Below, piece after piece: positions 44,491-53,310 of a stretch of DNA of 64,000 nucleotides (positions are counted from its first letter, which is position 1; each line of letters starts with the position of its first letter). The stretch covers positions 124,001 to 188,000 of the forward strand of contig CAVWAL010000001.1 in assembly GCA_963752935.1 (NCBI GenBank), in the 5' to 3' direction. The notes under the pieces were generated by a model, which worked only from the letters and a program-made list of their open reading frames with translations, was not told the origin of the DNA and did no database searches. A program made the translations under genes and the position numbers. Origin of the DNA: RI-153 sp963752935 (lineage in GTDB: Bacteria > Chloroflexota > Anaerolineae > Caldilineales > Caldilineaceae).

Positions 44491-44901
44491 TCAGGAAGCG
44501 GCAGGATTGTAGATCACCAGGTTGGGGATACGCTCGAATTCGCGCACATTGAAGGTAACGACGCCGTAGTCCAGAGAACAGGCCGTGGCGGCGATCAACA
44601 GCTCATGGGCGCCGATCTGCTCTCCCCGTTCCACGAGTCCTGCCCACAACTCGGCATGGAGGCGAGCGACTTTAAGATCCACAGGGATCACTGGGAAGAG
44701 ATTGAGTAGATAGTTGACGAAGGCGGCGCGCTTCTGACGGATGGTTACATCCCCGGCGCGGTGCATACTATGGAGGAGTTCGCTGGCCGTAATCGCCGAG
44801 ATTGCCAATGGGTGTTCGGCCAAATCTCCAGTGATTTTGCCGGGCAAGATTCGCTCCCGTTCCAGCGCAATGAAGACGGCGCTGTCGATCAGGAATCCCA
44901 T
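44491..44901 (-). CDS. vapC: VapC-type PIN-domain toxin
   Basis: 136 residues, probable RNase toxin of a type II toxin-antitoxin pair. FLIDSAVFIALE holds the first PIN aspartate, ITASELL the glutamate, and TFNVREFERIPNL the C-terminal strand. The third acidic position, usually Asp in GAHDLLIAA, is Glu here (GAHELLIAA). The start overlaps the antitoxin stop by 13 bases, the usual coupling. It would cleave tRNA or rRNA when the antitoxin is degraded. Confidence 0.88.
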   Translation of the reverse strand: MGFLIDSAVFIALERERILPGKITGDLAEHPLAISAITASELLHSMHRAGDVTIRQKRAAFVNYLLNLFPVIPVDLKVARLHAELWAGLVERGEQIGAHELLIAATACSLDYGVVTFNVREFERIPNLVIYNPAAS

Positions 44902-45164
44902 ACGTTCACCTCAGGCGGTGCAACCGCATCTTTTGCCGCTTTCAGATCTTCTTCCCATTCGGCGGCGTCGTGCGGATCGAGGCGCGGACGGTCTTCCCAA
45001 CGCTTCAGCCACTCTGCGCCCGTGAGCAGTGTGCCTGCTGCGCTCAACTGTGCCACCACCGTTCCGCCGCGTGTGAGCAGATACGATTGACCCTGGTAGT
45101 AGACGCGGTTGATGACGTCTGAGAAGTTACGGGCCGCCTCGGTTACAGAGATGGTTTCTGGCAT
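44889..45164 (-). CDS. Phd/YefM-type antitoxin (VapB partner)
   Basis: 91 residues from the ATG at 45164 (AAGGCGG upstream). ISVTEAARNFSDVINRV and YLLTRGGTVVAQL are the Phd/YefM DNA-binding fold; the acidic C-terminus (DDRP/EEDLKAAKDAV) would wrap the toxin. It precedes and overlaps vapC, and normally represses the shared promoter. The AT-rich stretch around 45200-45240 (GATAATCTGATTATC, a palindrome at 45210-45224) is a good operator candidate. Confidence 0.85.
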   Translation of the reverse strand: MPETISVTEAARNFSDVINRVYYQGQSYLLTRGGTVVAQLSAAGTLLTGAEWLKRWEDRPRLDPHDAAEWEEDLKAAKDAVAPPEVNVWDS

Positions 45165-45357
45165 AGTAGGACCGCCTTTGGCATGACAACACGTCGTTTT
45201 GCTAAAGGATATGATAATCTGATTATCCGAATTTCTCAACCTTCTGCGGCATGTGCGACTGAAGCGCGCAAGAATGACCCGCCAGATTCCACCCGCTGTT
45301 TCGATAGCAGGCGAAGACTTGAGTCCAGTCGCTGAAGAGACAGGAGAGGACACCTCC

Positions 45358-48300
45358 TCAGCGGGACAGCATGGGCAGGAAGATCGATTCGTTGGCGGGT
45401 ATGGATTCGTAGCCCGCGGGAATACGCGCCACCAGCAAGCGGGCAGCGTTGCCCAGGGCCGGCACCTCTGCTGTGCCACCGCCCTCAAAGGTGACCGTCT
45501 CGCTGATCACAGGAGTTGCCGCCAGGCCAAGCACAATGTCGCCGTTTGCCAGGAGCGAGGAAGACAAGGAGCGTCGCTGGTCAGCGCTCTCGAAGAGCGG
45601 CATCGGTTGGCTCCAACTCTGCGAGACCGGATCGAAACGAGATAGCCAGATGTCCTGCCCGAGTTCTGTACTGTCCGCCCACAGCAGGCTCCTTGCCCCA
45701 TTGGCGTCCACCAGCAGCCGACCGGCGCCGAGCATTGGGCTTACGCCGTCCTCCTCAGCGAACCAGACTTGCGGTTGCGCCGTGTTCAAATTGCCATCCA
45801 GGCCCAGCACGCTCTGCCCATGCCGCCAGGCGAGGAGCGGCTGACCGCCAGCGTTTACGGCCAGTAATGGACTCGAGTCGATGACGGCATCTGTAGTCAG
45901 CCGGCGAGGAGCCGACCAGCCGGCAGCCGTACGCTCGTAGAGGTAGATCTCGCGGTCGGTCGCTGTACTGAAATTCCCATCGGTGTCGATGTCGGCCGCC
46001 AACCAGACCCGATCTTCGTCGACGGCGGCAACATCCCAGAACAATGTGCCTACCCCGTTCTGCCCTACTGTTTCCGGTTCGCGCCAACCGCTGCCGGTCC
46101 AGGCGGAAGCGTACCATGCGTTGGGTGCGGTGCTGCTGCCTACCAGGTTCGCGGCCGGGCTGTGCTGCCAGATCAGCCACGGGCTACCGTTGCCGGCAGT
46201 GCTCAAGCGAGGCGCAAAGTCCATCACGTTGTCTGTGGTCACAAGCCCACGGCTCACTACTCCACCCATGGCAGGGGCCACTTCCGCCCAGGCAATCTCC
46301 AGGGAGTGGGCAAAGGCCTCGCTGAGTTCATTTGGATCGGGCGCATTCTGCGCCTCGGCCCAGGTAACCAGCAAATTGCCGTTGGCAGCAAAGGCGGCGC
46401 TGGGAGTGAAGGAGGGACGGTCAGGCAGGCTGACGGTGATCGGATCGGCCCAGGCGGCGCCGTCGAACAGACGCAGGCTCACCACATCGGCGGCGCCACG
46501 GTCGCTCACGCTGTTCCAAACCAACGCCATCCGCCCATTGGGGCCGGTAGCCAGCACGGGCTGCGCCTGTAGACTGGCGTTCTCGACCAGCACCGTCTCG
46601 GTCAGGCCATTTGTCGCCTCAACCTGAGCGACACTGTCCTCGCTCAGACGAGGACCGGCGCTACCGTAGCGGGTTTCCAGGGCCAGGGTGGCAGGCTCAG
46701 GCTCGGCCGCCGCCACCACAATCTGACCACTCCCTACCGTACACGTATAGACAGACCAATCTTTGCGTACGTTGACGGCGCTGTAGCCGAGGGCACCGGC
46801 GCTTGCTCCGAACGAGAGCAAAACCCGACAGTCGACGAGCTTGGTCTGGGGGACGAACTGCATGCGCAACGAACCATCGCCGCCGCCGCTGACCGTCAGC
46901 CAAACGACGGGTGGCAAGTTCACGCCACCGCTGGCCGCGACACCCAGCGCCGCCTCGTAGCTGCCCTCGGTCAAGGCCAGGCTCTCGCCAACAATGCCAA
47001 GACGGCCCCGCGCCGTCATCGAGCCATGGACCTCGGCAGTGACGCCGAGCGCGCTGTTTGCGGCCTGTAGGGCGTCGCCGATCACCTTTAGTTTGAATAG
47101 TTCGCTGGCGCCGGGGATGACTGAGATCAACCCGACCTGTTCACGATAGGCGATGCGCGGCGTGGAGAGTACCAGTTCGTCCGATTCAAATTGGAGCGCC
47201 TCGCGGGTGATTTTCCCGTAGATATTGCCGCTCGCCGATAAGGCATAGATTTGTTTGCCCAGGCCAAAGCCGCCCTGAGCAGAAAGGCCGCCCGTCTCGC
47301 GTGTGCCCAAAGAGTTGGCCGCCAGCACCAGTTTGAGTTGCGTAGGCAGCAGGCCCCAGGTGCCACCCACATAGGGAATGGCAGCCGGTAAGATCACATG
47401 GGCGTCGAGTGGTTTTTCGGGTAGCGTAAAGCCGCCGCTGTAACGGACATGGTCTCCTTGCACCTGCGCCTGGAGGTTAAAGCGGTTGGCCCAGGCGGGC
47501 ACAGGCACCAGGGTCAGCGGTTCAACGCCGTCCAATTGATCCACGCGACCATCTAGCTCGGCCTCGACACGGATAGGAAAGTCTCCGCTGCCGGCTACGG
47601 ATGCCAGCGGCAGGTCAAAGGTCGCCGTGTTGCCGTTGACGGCCATGTCTTTGGGCGCCTGATCGCCTAGCAAAAAGCGCGCTACACCCGGTCCTGCATC
47701 TTCCCAGTCGATCACCGCTGTATAGCGGTTGGTGACAGCGATGCCGGCCAGGAAGAATTGGCGGAGCGCCGCGCTGATCCCCTGCACGGTGGGTTGAGGC
47801 CGGCGGGTCAGTGTCCAACCCTTGGTCAGCGTCACCTCGAAGCCCTGGCTACGAAACAGTTCAGCCATCTCCTCGTAATCGCTGAGACCGTCGCCGGTGT
47901 AGCGGAAGTCGCCGGAAAGGGTACGACCCTGCGGCGGTCCGCTCAGTGAGAATCGCCAGGTGGTGGACGGTCCAGTAGACGGACCGATACAATCGTTCGG
48001 GCCGGTGATCCCTGGTGCCCACGATATGTCAATGCGGGGGTAGCCGTTGCTCCCCATCACGACACTGCCGCTCCCGTTGCTGAACGCCACCGTGTAGTCA
48101 CAGGGTTCTGGCGGCTGCTCCGGATACAACTTCACCGTACGGTGGACGTGCAAGGTCTGTGTCGCCGTAGTCACCGTGCAGTTGATGGTCAGAGAAAGCT
48201 CACTGGTATCGTTGAAGGTGAATTGCTGGGCCAGGATACCATCGGCGTATCCTGTTATTGTCATATCTGCGCTAAGGGTCCCCTCGTAAAGGCCATCAGG

Positions 48301-48402
48301 CAAGAGTTGTTGGCAACCTTGAGCCTGGGCTTGCGCAGGCCCCATCAGCGCTCCGCCAAACAGTATCGACAGAATGATGATACATCGGAGGAGTCGGTCC
48401 AT
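45358..48402 (-). CDS. Large secreted protein of unknown function
   Basis: 1014 residues from the ATG at 48402, after AAGGAG. A signal peptide (CIIILSILFGGALMGPAQAQA) is clear. The N-terminal third is beta-rich with scattered cysteines, a middle part (about 300-600) resembles a barrel or sandwich with GLY/SER repeats, and the last 400 residues contain repeated VLATGPNGRMALVWNS / LLVTWAEAQN / PLLAWRHGQ units that look like a beta-propeller reading W----P--V. It ends SIFLPMLSR, an ending seen on many exported Chloroflexota proteins. I recognise no enzyme motif. It may bind a surface polymer. Confidence 0.8.
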   Translation of the reverse strand: MDRLLRCIIILSILFGGALMGPAQAQAQGCQQLLPDGLYEGTLSADMTITGYADGILAQQFTFNDTSELSLTINCTVTTATQTLHVHRTVKLYPEQPPEPCDYTVAFSNGSGSVVMGSNGYPRIDISWAPGITGPNDCIGPSTGPSTTWRFSLSGPPQGRTLSGDFRYTGDGLSDYEEMAELFRSQGFEVTLTKGWTLTRRPQPTVQGISAALRQFFLAGIAVTNRYTAVIDWEDAGPGVARFLLGDQAPKDMAVNGNTATFDLPLASVAGSGDFPIRVEAELDGRVDQLDGVEPLTLVPVPAWANRFNLQAQVQGDHVRYSGGFTLPEKPLDAHVILPAAIPYVGGTWGLLPTQLKLVLAANSLGTRETGGLSAQGGFGLGKQIYALSASGNIYGKITREALQFESDELVLSTPRIAYREQVGLISVIPGASELFKLKVIGDALQAANSALGVTAEVHGSMTARGRLGIVGESLALTEGSYEAALGVAASGGVNLPPVVWLTVSGGGDGSLRMQFVPQTKLVDCRVLLSFGASAGALGYSAVNVRKDWSVYTCTVGSGQIVVAAAEPEPATLALETRYGSAGPRLSEDSVAQVEATNGLTETVLVENASLQAQPVLATGPNGRMALVWNSVSDRGAADVVSLRLFDGAAWADPITVSLPDRPSFTPSAAFAANGNLLVTWAEAQNAPDPNELSEAFAHSLEIAWAEVAPAMGGVVSRGLVTTDNVMDFAPRLSTAGNGSPWLIWQHSPAANLVGSSTAPNAWYASAWTGSGWREPETVGQNGVGTLFWDVAAVDEDRVWLAADIDTDGNFSTATDREIYLYERTAAGWSAPRRLTTDAVIDSSPLLAVNAGGQPLLAWRHGQSVLGLDGNLNTAQPQVWFAEEDGVSPMLGAGRLLVDANGARSLLWADSTELGQDIWLSRFDPVSQSWSQPMPLFESADQRRSLSSSLLANGDIVLGLAATPVISETVTFEGGGTAEVPALGNAARLLVARIPAGYESIPANESIFLPMLSR

Positions 48403-48867
48403 AGAAGATCTCCTTGATCGGGCCCATCCAGAGCCACGGAGCGGCACAATGGCACTCAGCGACCGCACAGGGGTGCTGCTCTTTTCACGTATTTTTGTCG
48501 TCTACGGGGAGTGTGATTCTGCAGCCTGGGCGGAACGCCCACCACGACGCGTTTTGCGATGGCAGAAATGGTAACCAAGCGCGGGTAGCTCGGTGCACAA
48601 TGTCTATCATTTTAATTTACGGCATACGGAAGAATCAAGTGCCTGACACGTACGCTCGTATGCATCTGCCCGCGTTGAAGAGGTATCCTGGTGCTAAGAT
48701 CGTTTGAAAGCACTCTATCGACTGGCGTGTACGGCCGGCAGGTATAGGCGCTTGCCAATTATCGAAGTGGCAGACAAGCCGTGAATGCGTGGCTGCGCGT
48801 CTTTTGACTTAAAGGTGCATACAGAATCTGTTGCGCAAATGGCAGGCGAGCGAACGCTGATCGGGAT
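48403..48867. other. Non-coding stretch upstream of the secreted protein
   Basis: About 460 bases between the secreted-protein gene and a large hairpin. Short open frames exist but none has a ribosome-binding site and a family-like sequence. An AT-rich patch around 48600-48640 could hold the promoter for the secreted protein. Nothing else recognised. Confidence 0.35.
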
Positions 48868-48942
48868 GTAGGGGTTTGGGTGGGGCGGCGGGTAGTTTCG
48901 CCGGTAGGAGACGTCGGTTCCCCGCCCCACCCAAACCCCTAC
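48868..48942. repeat. GTAGGG-type large inverted repeat
   Basis: Arms of 21 bp (48868-48888 and 48922-48942) start and end with the GTAGGG/CCCTAC signature shared with the other hairpins, around a 33-base loop that again holds GGTAG. It lies 49 bases beyond the 3' end of the DUF421 gene and may also terminate it. Confidence 0.65.
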
Positions 48943-48991
48943 CGCTGCGTCGAAATCAGATCCCCGGTCGCCGGGTCCACCAGGGCGCGCC

Positions 48992-49507
48992 TTATCTTCC
49001 TCTGTGACTTGTCGATACCTTCTGAATGACCGTGATCTGGCCACTGCTCTCCATATAGGCGCGGGCTACCTTTGCCACATCCTCAATGCCATAGGCGCGC
49101 AGATGCTGCATCAGTTCCTCCTCGGTCAACAGTTCGCTCGCCATGTTTTTCTGCAGCGTCTGACCGTCCTGCACCAGCAATAGCGGTGCGGGTCGGATCA
49201 GCCGGCGCAGAAAGGGCACGTGGTAGGCGAGCCAATCCAGGGTATAGGCCCAGCCTAGAATGACGACGAACAGCAAGAGGCCGTCGGTGATGGACCGGTA
49301 TCCGTCAGCCATGGCGTTCTGGGCGGCATCGGCCAGCAACACGATCACCAGCAGGTCTGCTACACCGGTGTTCGCCGTTTCCCGCTTCAAAATCAGGCGC
49401 AGCAACGCATAGATGGTCAAGTAGACCGCCGTACCGCGCACAAAGATCTCGAGCAACGGTGTCTCCGGCATCCAGATGCTTGACCAGTTTTCCACCCAGA
49501 TTGGCAT
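48992..49507 (-). CDS. DUF421 (YetF/YcaP-like) membrane protein
   Basis: 171 residues with three membrane segments in the first half (TAVYLTIYALLRL, VADLLVIVLLADAAQ, LLLFVVILGWAYTLDWL) and a soluble C-terminal alpha/beta part (PLLLVQDGQTLQKNMASELLTEEELMQ...). The layout is that of the DUF421 family, related to the Bacillus YetF proteins linked to spore germination and membrane stress. GGAGGGTAGAG-type sequence precedes the ATG. The function is not known. Confidence 0.88.
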   Translation of the reverse strand: MPIWVENWSSIWMPETPLLEIFVRGTAVYLTIYALLRLILKRETANTGVADLLVIVLLADAAQNAMADGYRSITDGLLLFVVILGWAYTLDWLAYHVPFLRRLIRPAPLLLVQDGQTLQKNMASELLTEEELMQHLRAYGIEDVAKVARAYMESSGQITVIQKVSTSHRGR

Positions 49508-49831
49508 CTCTACCCTCCTGTGAACAGACTATCGAGTCAGCTCTTTAGGGCAGGAGCCATCTCGACTTTTTGATCTCATCCCAGCTCATGGCGCTGAGCG
49601 ACAGCGCCATATTAGTGTACAAAGGCCGTTGGCCCGCTGCCATGTATAGGTAGACAGATGGTAGGTACCCAAGCAGTTATAGGAGCCGTGGTCAGCCATT
49701 GAGCAGACGGACAAAGCGGTAGCTTAGAGACAGCTTCGTCGCATGGCCTTTCATGCCCAATTGGCAAGCGGCAACGAGTGTGTTATGTTGTCGCAATCAC
49801 CTAAACCAACTTCTGCGGATCGTACTCTCCC

Positions 49832-51242
49832 ATGCAGGCAAACGCGCACTCACTGGAACAACTTCGCAAGGAACTCCACAACGCGTTGCGGCAGTGGCAC
49901 GATCCGCATCGACTCTCCTCTCGCCCGTCTGCACATCCTCCGCGGTACGCTGAACCAGGGATTGTCCCAGGACCAGGCAGTCAAGCAACTGGTGCTTGAC
50001 TTGTTGGATCAATTGGCACGGCACAATCCTGAGGGGAGCCAGGTGCTGCGTCTGCACTTCCTGGATCGACTGGATGCCTCCGGTGTTGCCCACCGGCTGA
50101 ACCTATCGGAAGCAACCGTCTATCGCCGCCAGAGCGAGGCGCTCGATACGCTGGCGGCGCTCCTGCACGAAGACGAAAAGCAGGCGGCGGCGACTCACCT
50201 GGCCCGAATGGAGCGCCGGCTCGAACTGCCTTCGTACGAACAACTCTTCGGGGTGGAACGACATCTGGAGGCTCTGCTCGAGCGGCTGATGGCGCCTGGG
50301 CCGCCCTGGATTTTCTTGTTGCACGGCATCGGCGGCGTTGGCAAGACGGCCCTGGCCGATGCCATCGTGCGCACTGCTCTAGAGCGAGAAGCGTTCCCGC
50401 AGATCGGGTGGATCACCGCTCGCCGGCACCGGTTTCATCCGGGAGCGACAATTCTCCCCACCAATGCATCGCCGCATTCATCCAATACCCTGATCGAAGA
50501 GCTTGCCGATCAATTGCTTGGGTTTGCGTTGCCCTCGCCCTTCACCGTCGAGAAGGCGCTTGCCGTCCTGCAGGCGAAGATGAAGGAGGAACCCCACCTC
50601 ATCGTCGTCGACAACCTGGAGACGGTTCAGGATCTGAACGTTCTTGTGCCGGCCCTACAGCGGCTGGCAAATCCCGGCAAGATTCTCCTCACCTCGCGCG
50701 AGCGGCTCGACGGGCTCTCTCAGATCTTTCCCCAGGCGGTGCCGGCATTGAGCGAGTCGGATGCCCTGGCGCTGGTGCGCTATGAGGCGACCCTCCGCAA
50801 TCTTCCTGTGTTGGCAGATGCCGAGCCCCACGATCTCCGTGCCATTTACGATACCGTGGGCGGCAACCCGCTGGCCCTGCGCCTGGTGGTAGGCCAGACG
50901 CACCGCCATGCGCTGCAGACCGTGTTGACCGATCTGCGCAGCGCGCACGGCCGCACCGTCGAACAGCTCTACACCTTCATCTATCGCCGCGCCTGGGACG
51001 CCCTGACCGAGGATGAGCGCAGAGTCTTTCTCGCCATGCCCCTTGTGCCGCCCGAAGGCGCCGATCTTGACTTCATCGCCGTTGTCAGCGGCCTCGAGGA
51101 GACGGCGCTGCACGATGGACTGGAGACGCTGGTGCGCATCAACCTCGTCGACCACCGCAGCGGCCTGCGCGAGAGTCGCTATACCATTCACAGCCTCACG
51201 CGCACCTTTCTCCTCGAACAGGTCGTGCGATGGCAGTCATAG
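49832..51242 (+). CDS. STAND/NB-ARC ATPase with sigma-like HTH, probable frameshift near its start
   Basis: From ATG 49832 the reading LEQLRKELHNALRQWHDPHR is natural, but it must shift by one base at about 49910-49913 to join SPLARLHILRG and the rest. The long frame, taken alone, opens at 49743 with an unconvincing N-terminus. The domains are a helical region, a sigma-70-region-4-like HTH (GVAHRLNLSEATVYRRQSEA), then an NB-ARC ATPase with Walker A GIGGVGKTA, Walker B LIVVDNLE, the sensor LLTSRERLD and GNPLALRLVV. A winged helix follows. The TPR gene overlaps the stop by 13 bases, so sensor repeats and switch are on separate chains. The job may be regulation or defence; this is open. Confidence 0.78.
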
Positions 51243-52438
51243 AAGCAGACCGCTACGCAGGCTACTTTGCCGCAGGCGTCGAGCGCAGCATTGCGGACGT
51301 GCTTCTGAGGACCAGACGATATGGAGAGCACCTTCTGTCACTGGCCGATGAAACGCTTGCCTTGCACGTGCTGAGCTTCGCCCTACCTTTGGAAGGCGCA
51401 TGGGAGACGACGCGCGATGTGCTCCTGGCTCTGGCGCCGAAGATGGACCAGGCGGGGCATTGGGAAACATGGCGTCCGTTTCTAGAACAAGGCATCGAAC
51501 GCAACCGGGCGCATGGTGACGGCGCCGCCCAGGTGGAGCTCCTCTTCCATCTGGGCCTGTTGCACCAGCGCCGGGGACGCGTAGACGAAGCGCTCGCCGC
51601 CTACGAGAAAAGCGCCGCCCTCTGTGCAGCGATAGGCGATGCTCAGGGCGAAGGTCAGGCGCTCAATCGGCAGGCGTTCATTTGTGTCTATCTACAGCAC
51701 AACGTCAGTCAAGCACGTGCACTCGTCGACCGCGCCCTTGCTCTGCCCGCAAGCCCGGGCGAGCGCGCCTACACTCTTTTTGTTCAAGGCGAGATTGCCA
51801 ACGCACAACGCAATTGGACGGAGGCGATCTCTCACTTCGAGGTAGCACTCGACATGAGGCGCAGCGATGGGGAGCAGCGCATGGTGGCGCGTACCCTGCT
51901 CAGTATGGGCCGGCCGCTGACCATGTTGCAGCGCCATGAAGAAGCGATCGCCTGCTATCGAGAAGCCTTGCAGCTCTTCTCGGCTGTTGAGGACACGGCG
52001 GCAGAGGCGATTACGCAGATGAACTGGGGCAACACATTGCTCATGCTCGAACGCTATGATGAAGCATTGATCCAGTATGCGGCCGCCGAACCTCTCTTTC
52101 GCCGGCTGCACGATGAAGTACACCTTGCCAAAGTTGCCATCAATCAAGGCATGGCTCTGCGCCGATCAGGATGTGTCGCGCAGGCTGAAGCCGCAATCCA
52201 GTTGGCGATCCAGCGCTGGCAGCAGATGGGTAATGCTAGAGAGTTGATCAACGCCCTGGATGAATTGGGACTGGTCTATCTGGACCAGGAAAAGAGAGAG
52301 CAGGCCCGTGCCGTCTTTGCCCAGGCATTGGAACGCCTGGATGCGTTGCGCGACGAACCGGCAACCTATGGTTTTTTCCAAGAGATGCTCGGCGAACACC
52401 TTCGGCAGGCAGAGCAGGCTGAAGTAGATCCACACTAG
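51230..52438 (+). CDS. TPR-repeat protein, partner of the STAND ATPase
   Basis: 402 residues made almost wholly of tetratricopeptide repeats (e.g. LLFHLGLLHQRRGRVDEALAA, NWGNTLLMLERYDEALIQY, LDELGLVYLDQEKREQARAV), about seven or eight. Its ATG lies inside the last codons of the STAND gene in another frame, so translation is coupled. In most STAND regulators such repeats are fused C-terminally to the ATPase; here they form a separate protein and probably bind it to sense a ligand. A small hairpin follows at 52465. Confidence 0.85.
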   Translation: MAVIEADRYAGYFAAGVERSIADVLLRTRRYGEHLLSLADETLALHVLSFALPLEGAWETTRDVLLALAPKMDQAGHWETWRPFLEQGIERNRAHGDGAAQVELLFHLGLLHQRRGRVDEALAAYEKSAALCAAIGDAQGEGQALNRQAFICVYLQHNVSQARALVDRALALPASPGERAYTLFVQGEIANAQRNWTEAISHFEVALDMRRSDGEQRMVARTLLSMGRPLTMLQRHEEAIACYREALQLFSAVEDTAAEAITQMNWGNTLLMLERYDEALIQYAAAEPLFRRLHDEVHLAKVAINQGMALRRSGCVAQAEAAIQLAIQRWQQMGNARELINALDELGLVYLDQEKREQARAVFAQALERLDALRDEPATYGFFQEMLGEHLRQAEQAEVDPH

Positions 52439-52464
52439 ATGTAGCACTCACTTGATTCCGGAAA

Positions 52465-52483
52465 TCGGCCCAAAAATGGCCGA
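52465..52483 (+). terminator. Small hairpin
   Basis: TCGGCC (52465-52470) pairs with GGCCGA (52478-52483), loop CAAAAAT. It follows the TPR gene by 26 bases and precedes the GntR promoter. Weak without a U-tract. Confidence 0.35.
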
Positions 52484-52541
52484 AACTGGAGTCAAACTGC
52501 CAACATTGCCGCCTGGGAATGAAAGCACGTAGACCGACCAT

Positions 52542-52570
52542 TTGACAATTGGGATGCTCCGCAGCACAAT
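52542..52570 (+). promoter_or_regulatory. Promoter of the GntR-led operon
   Basis: TTGACA (52542-52547), 17-base spacer and CACAAT (52565-52570, four of six consensus bases). A palindromic site lies 12 bases downstream, where a bound repressor would block initiation. Confidence 0.55.
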
Positions 52571-52581
52571 ACCGTTATCAA

Positions 52582-52593
52582 ACTGTATACAGT
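52582..52593. promoter_or_regulatory. GntR-type operator
   Basis: ACTGTATACAGT is a perfect 12-base palindrome with the TGTATACA core typical of FadR/FCD-type GntR regulators. It is 26 bases before the gntR start and overlaps the expected transcription start, so negative autoregulation is likely. Confidence 0.6.
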
Positions 52594-52618
52594 CTGTATC
52601 CACCTCGGGCGATCTCTT

Positions 52619-53260
52619 ATGTCTGACAGTGCAACCGAAACCCAGCGCATTTTTGCTCTTCTCAAGCTTCAGATTCTGGAGCAGCAACTGCCTGCCGGCG
52701 CGCCGCTGAACCATTCGGAATTGTGTCGCACTCTGAAAACCAGTCGGACTCCGGTGCGCGAGGCGCTGCGCATGTTGGAAGGTCTAGGCCTGGTGATGAC
52801 GGTGCCCCACCGTGGTTCTTACGTAGCCCAATTAGGGCTGAGCGACTACCTGGAGATTGCCCAGATCCGCACCCTTCTGGAACCTTTCGCGGCTCGCCTG
52901 GCGGCCGGACGCGTGCCGGAGGCTGTCTTGGATGCCCTGGAGCAGCGGCTGCAAACGCTTAATCTAGAAGCGCCCACCAGCGCCGACCACCGGGCGCTGT
53001 TTCAGATCGACAGTGATATTCACGGCGCCATCGGAGAGGCAGCCCGGAACCAGCGATTGTCTGAAATCAATGAACGGTTGCGCAGCCTTTGCCAGGGATT
53101 CAGCCACGATGCCCGATTGCGATTTCAGGTGATGGTTGAAGAGCACATGCGGCTATTGGCTGCCTTGCGCCGCGGAGACGCCGACACCGCCGAATCCATC
53201 ATGCGTAAGCACGTGGGTGGCTTTGCCGATGCCCTGCCCCAGTTGGTGCAGCAGTTATAG
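52619..53260 (+). CDS. GntR family (FCD) transcriptional regulator
   Basis: 213 residues. The winged helix spans about 1-70 (LKTSRTPVREALRMLEGLGLV is the recognition helix and wing start), the FCD effector domain about 75-213 (EIAQIRTLLEPFAARLA and the metal-binding-type His/Asp residues HRALFQIDSDIHGAI, EEHMRLLAALRRGD). It likely represses its own operon, which encodes peptidases and an importer, until an imported small acid or peptide product binds. The palindrome at 52582 is the probable operator. Confidence 0.9.
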   Translation: MSDSATETQRIFALLKLQILEQQLPAGAPLNHSELCRTLKTSRTPVREALRMLEGLGLVMTVPHRGSYVAQLGLSDYLEIAQIRTLLEPFAARLAAGRVPEAVLDALEQRLQTLNLEAPTSADHRALFQIDSDIHGAIGEAARNQRLSEINERLRSLCQGFSHDARLRFQVMVEEHMRLLAALRRGDADTAESIMRKHVGGFADALPQLVQQL

Positions 53261-53310
53261 ATCAAACTTCCAATCCACTGCATTTTTCCACCGCCTAGAA
53301 AGTCAATCTT

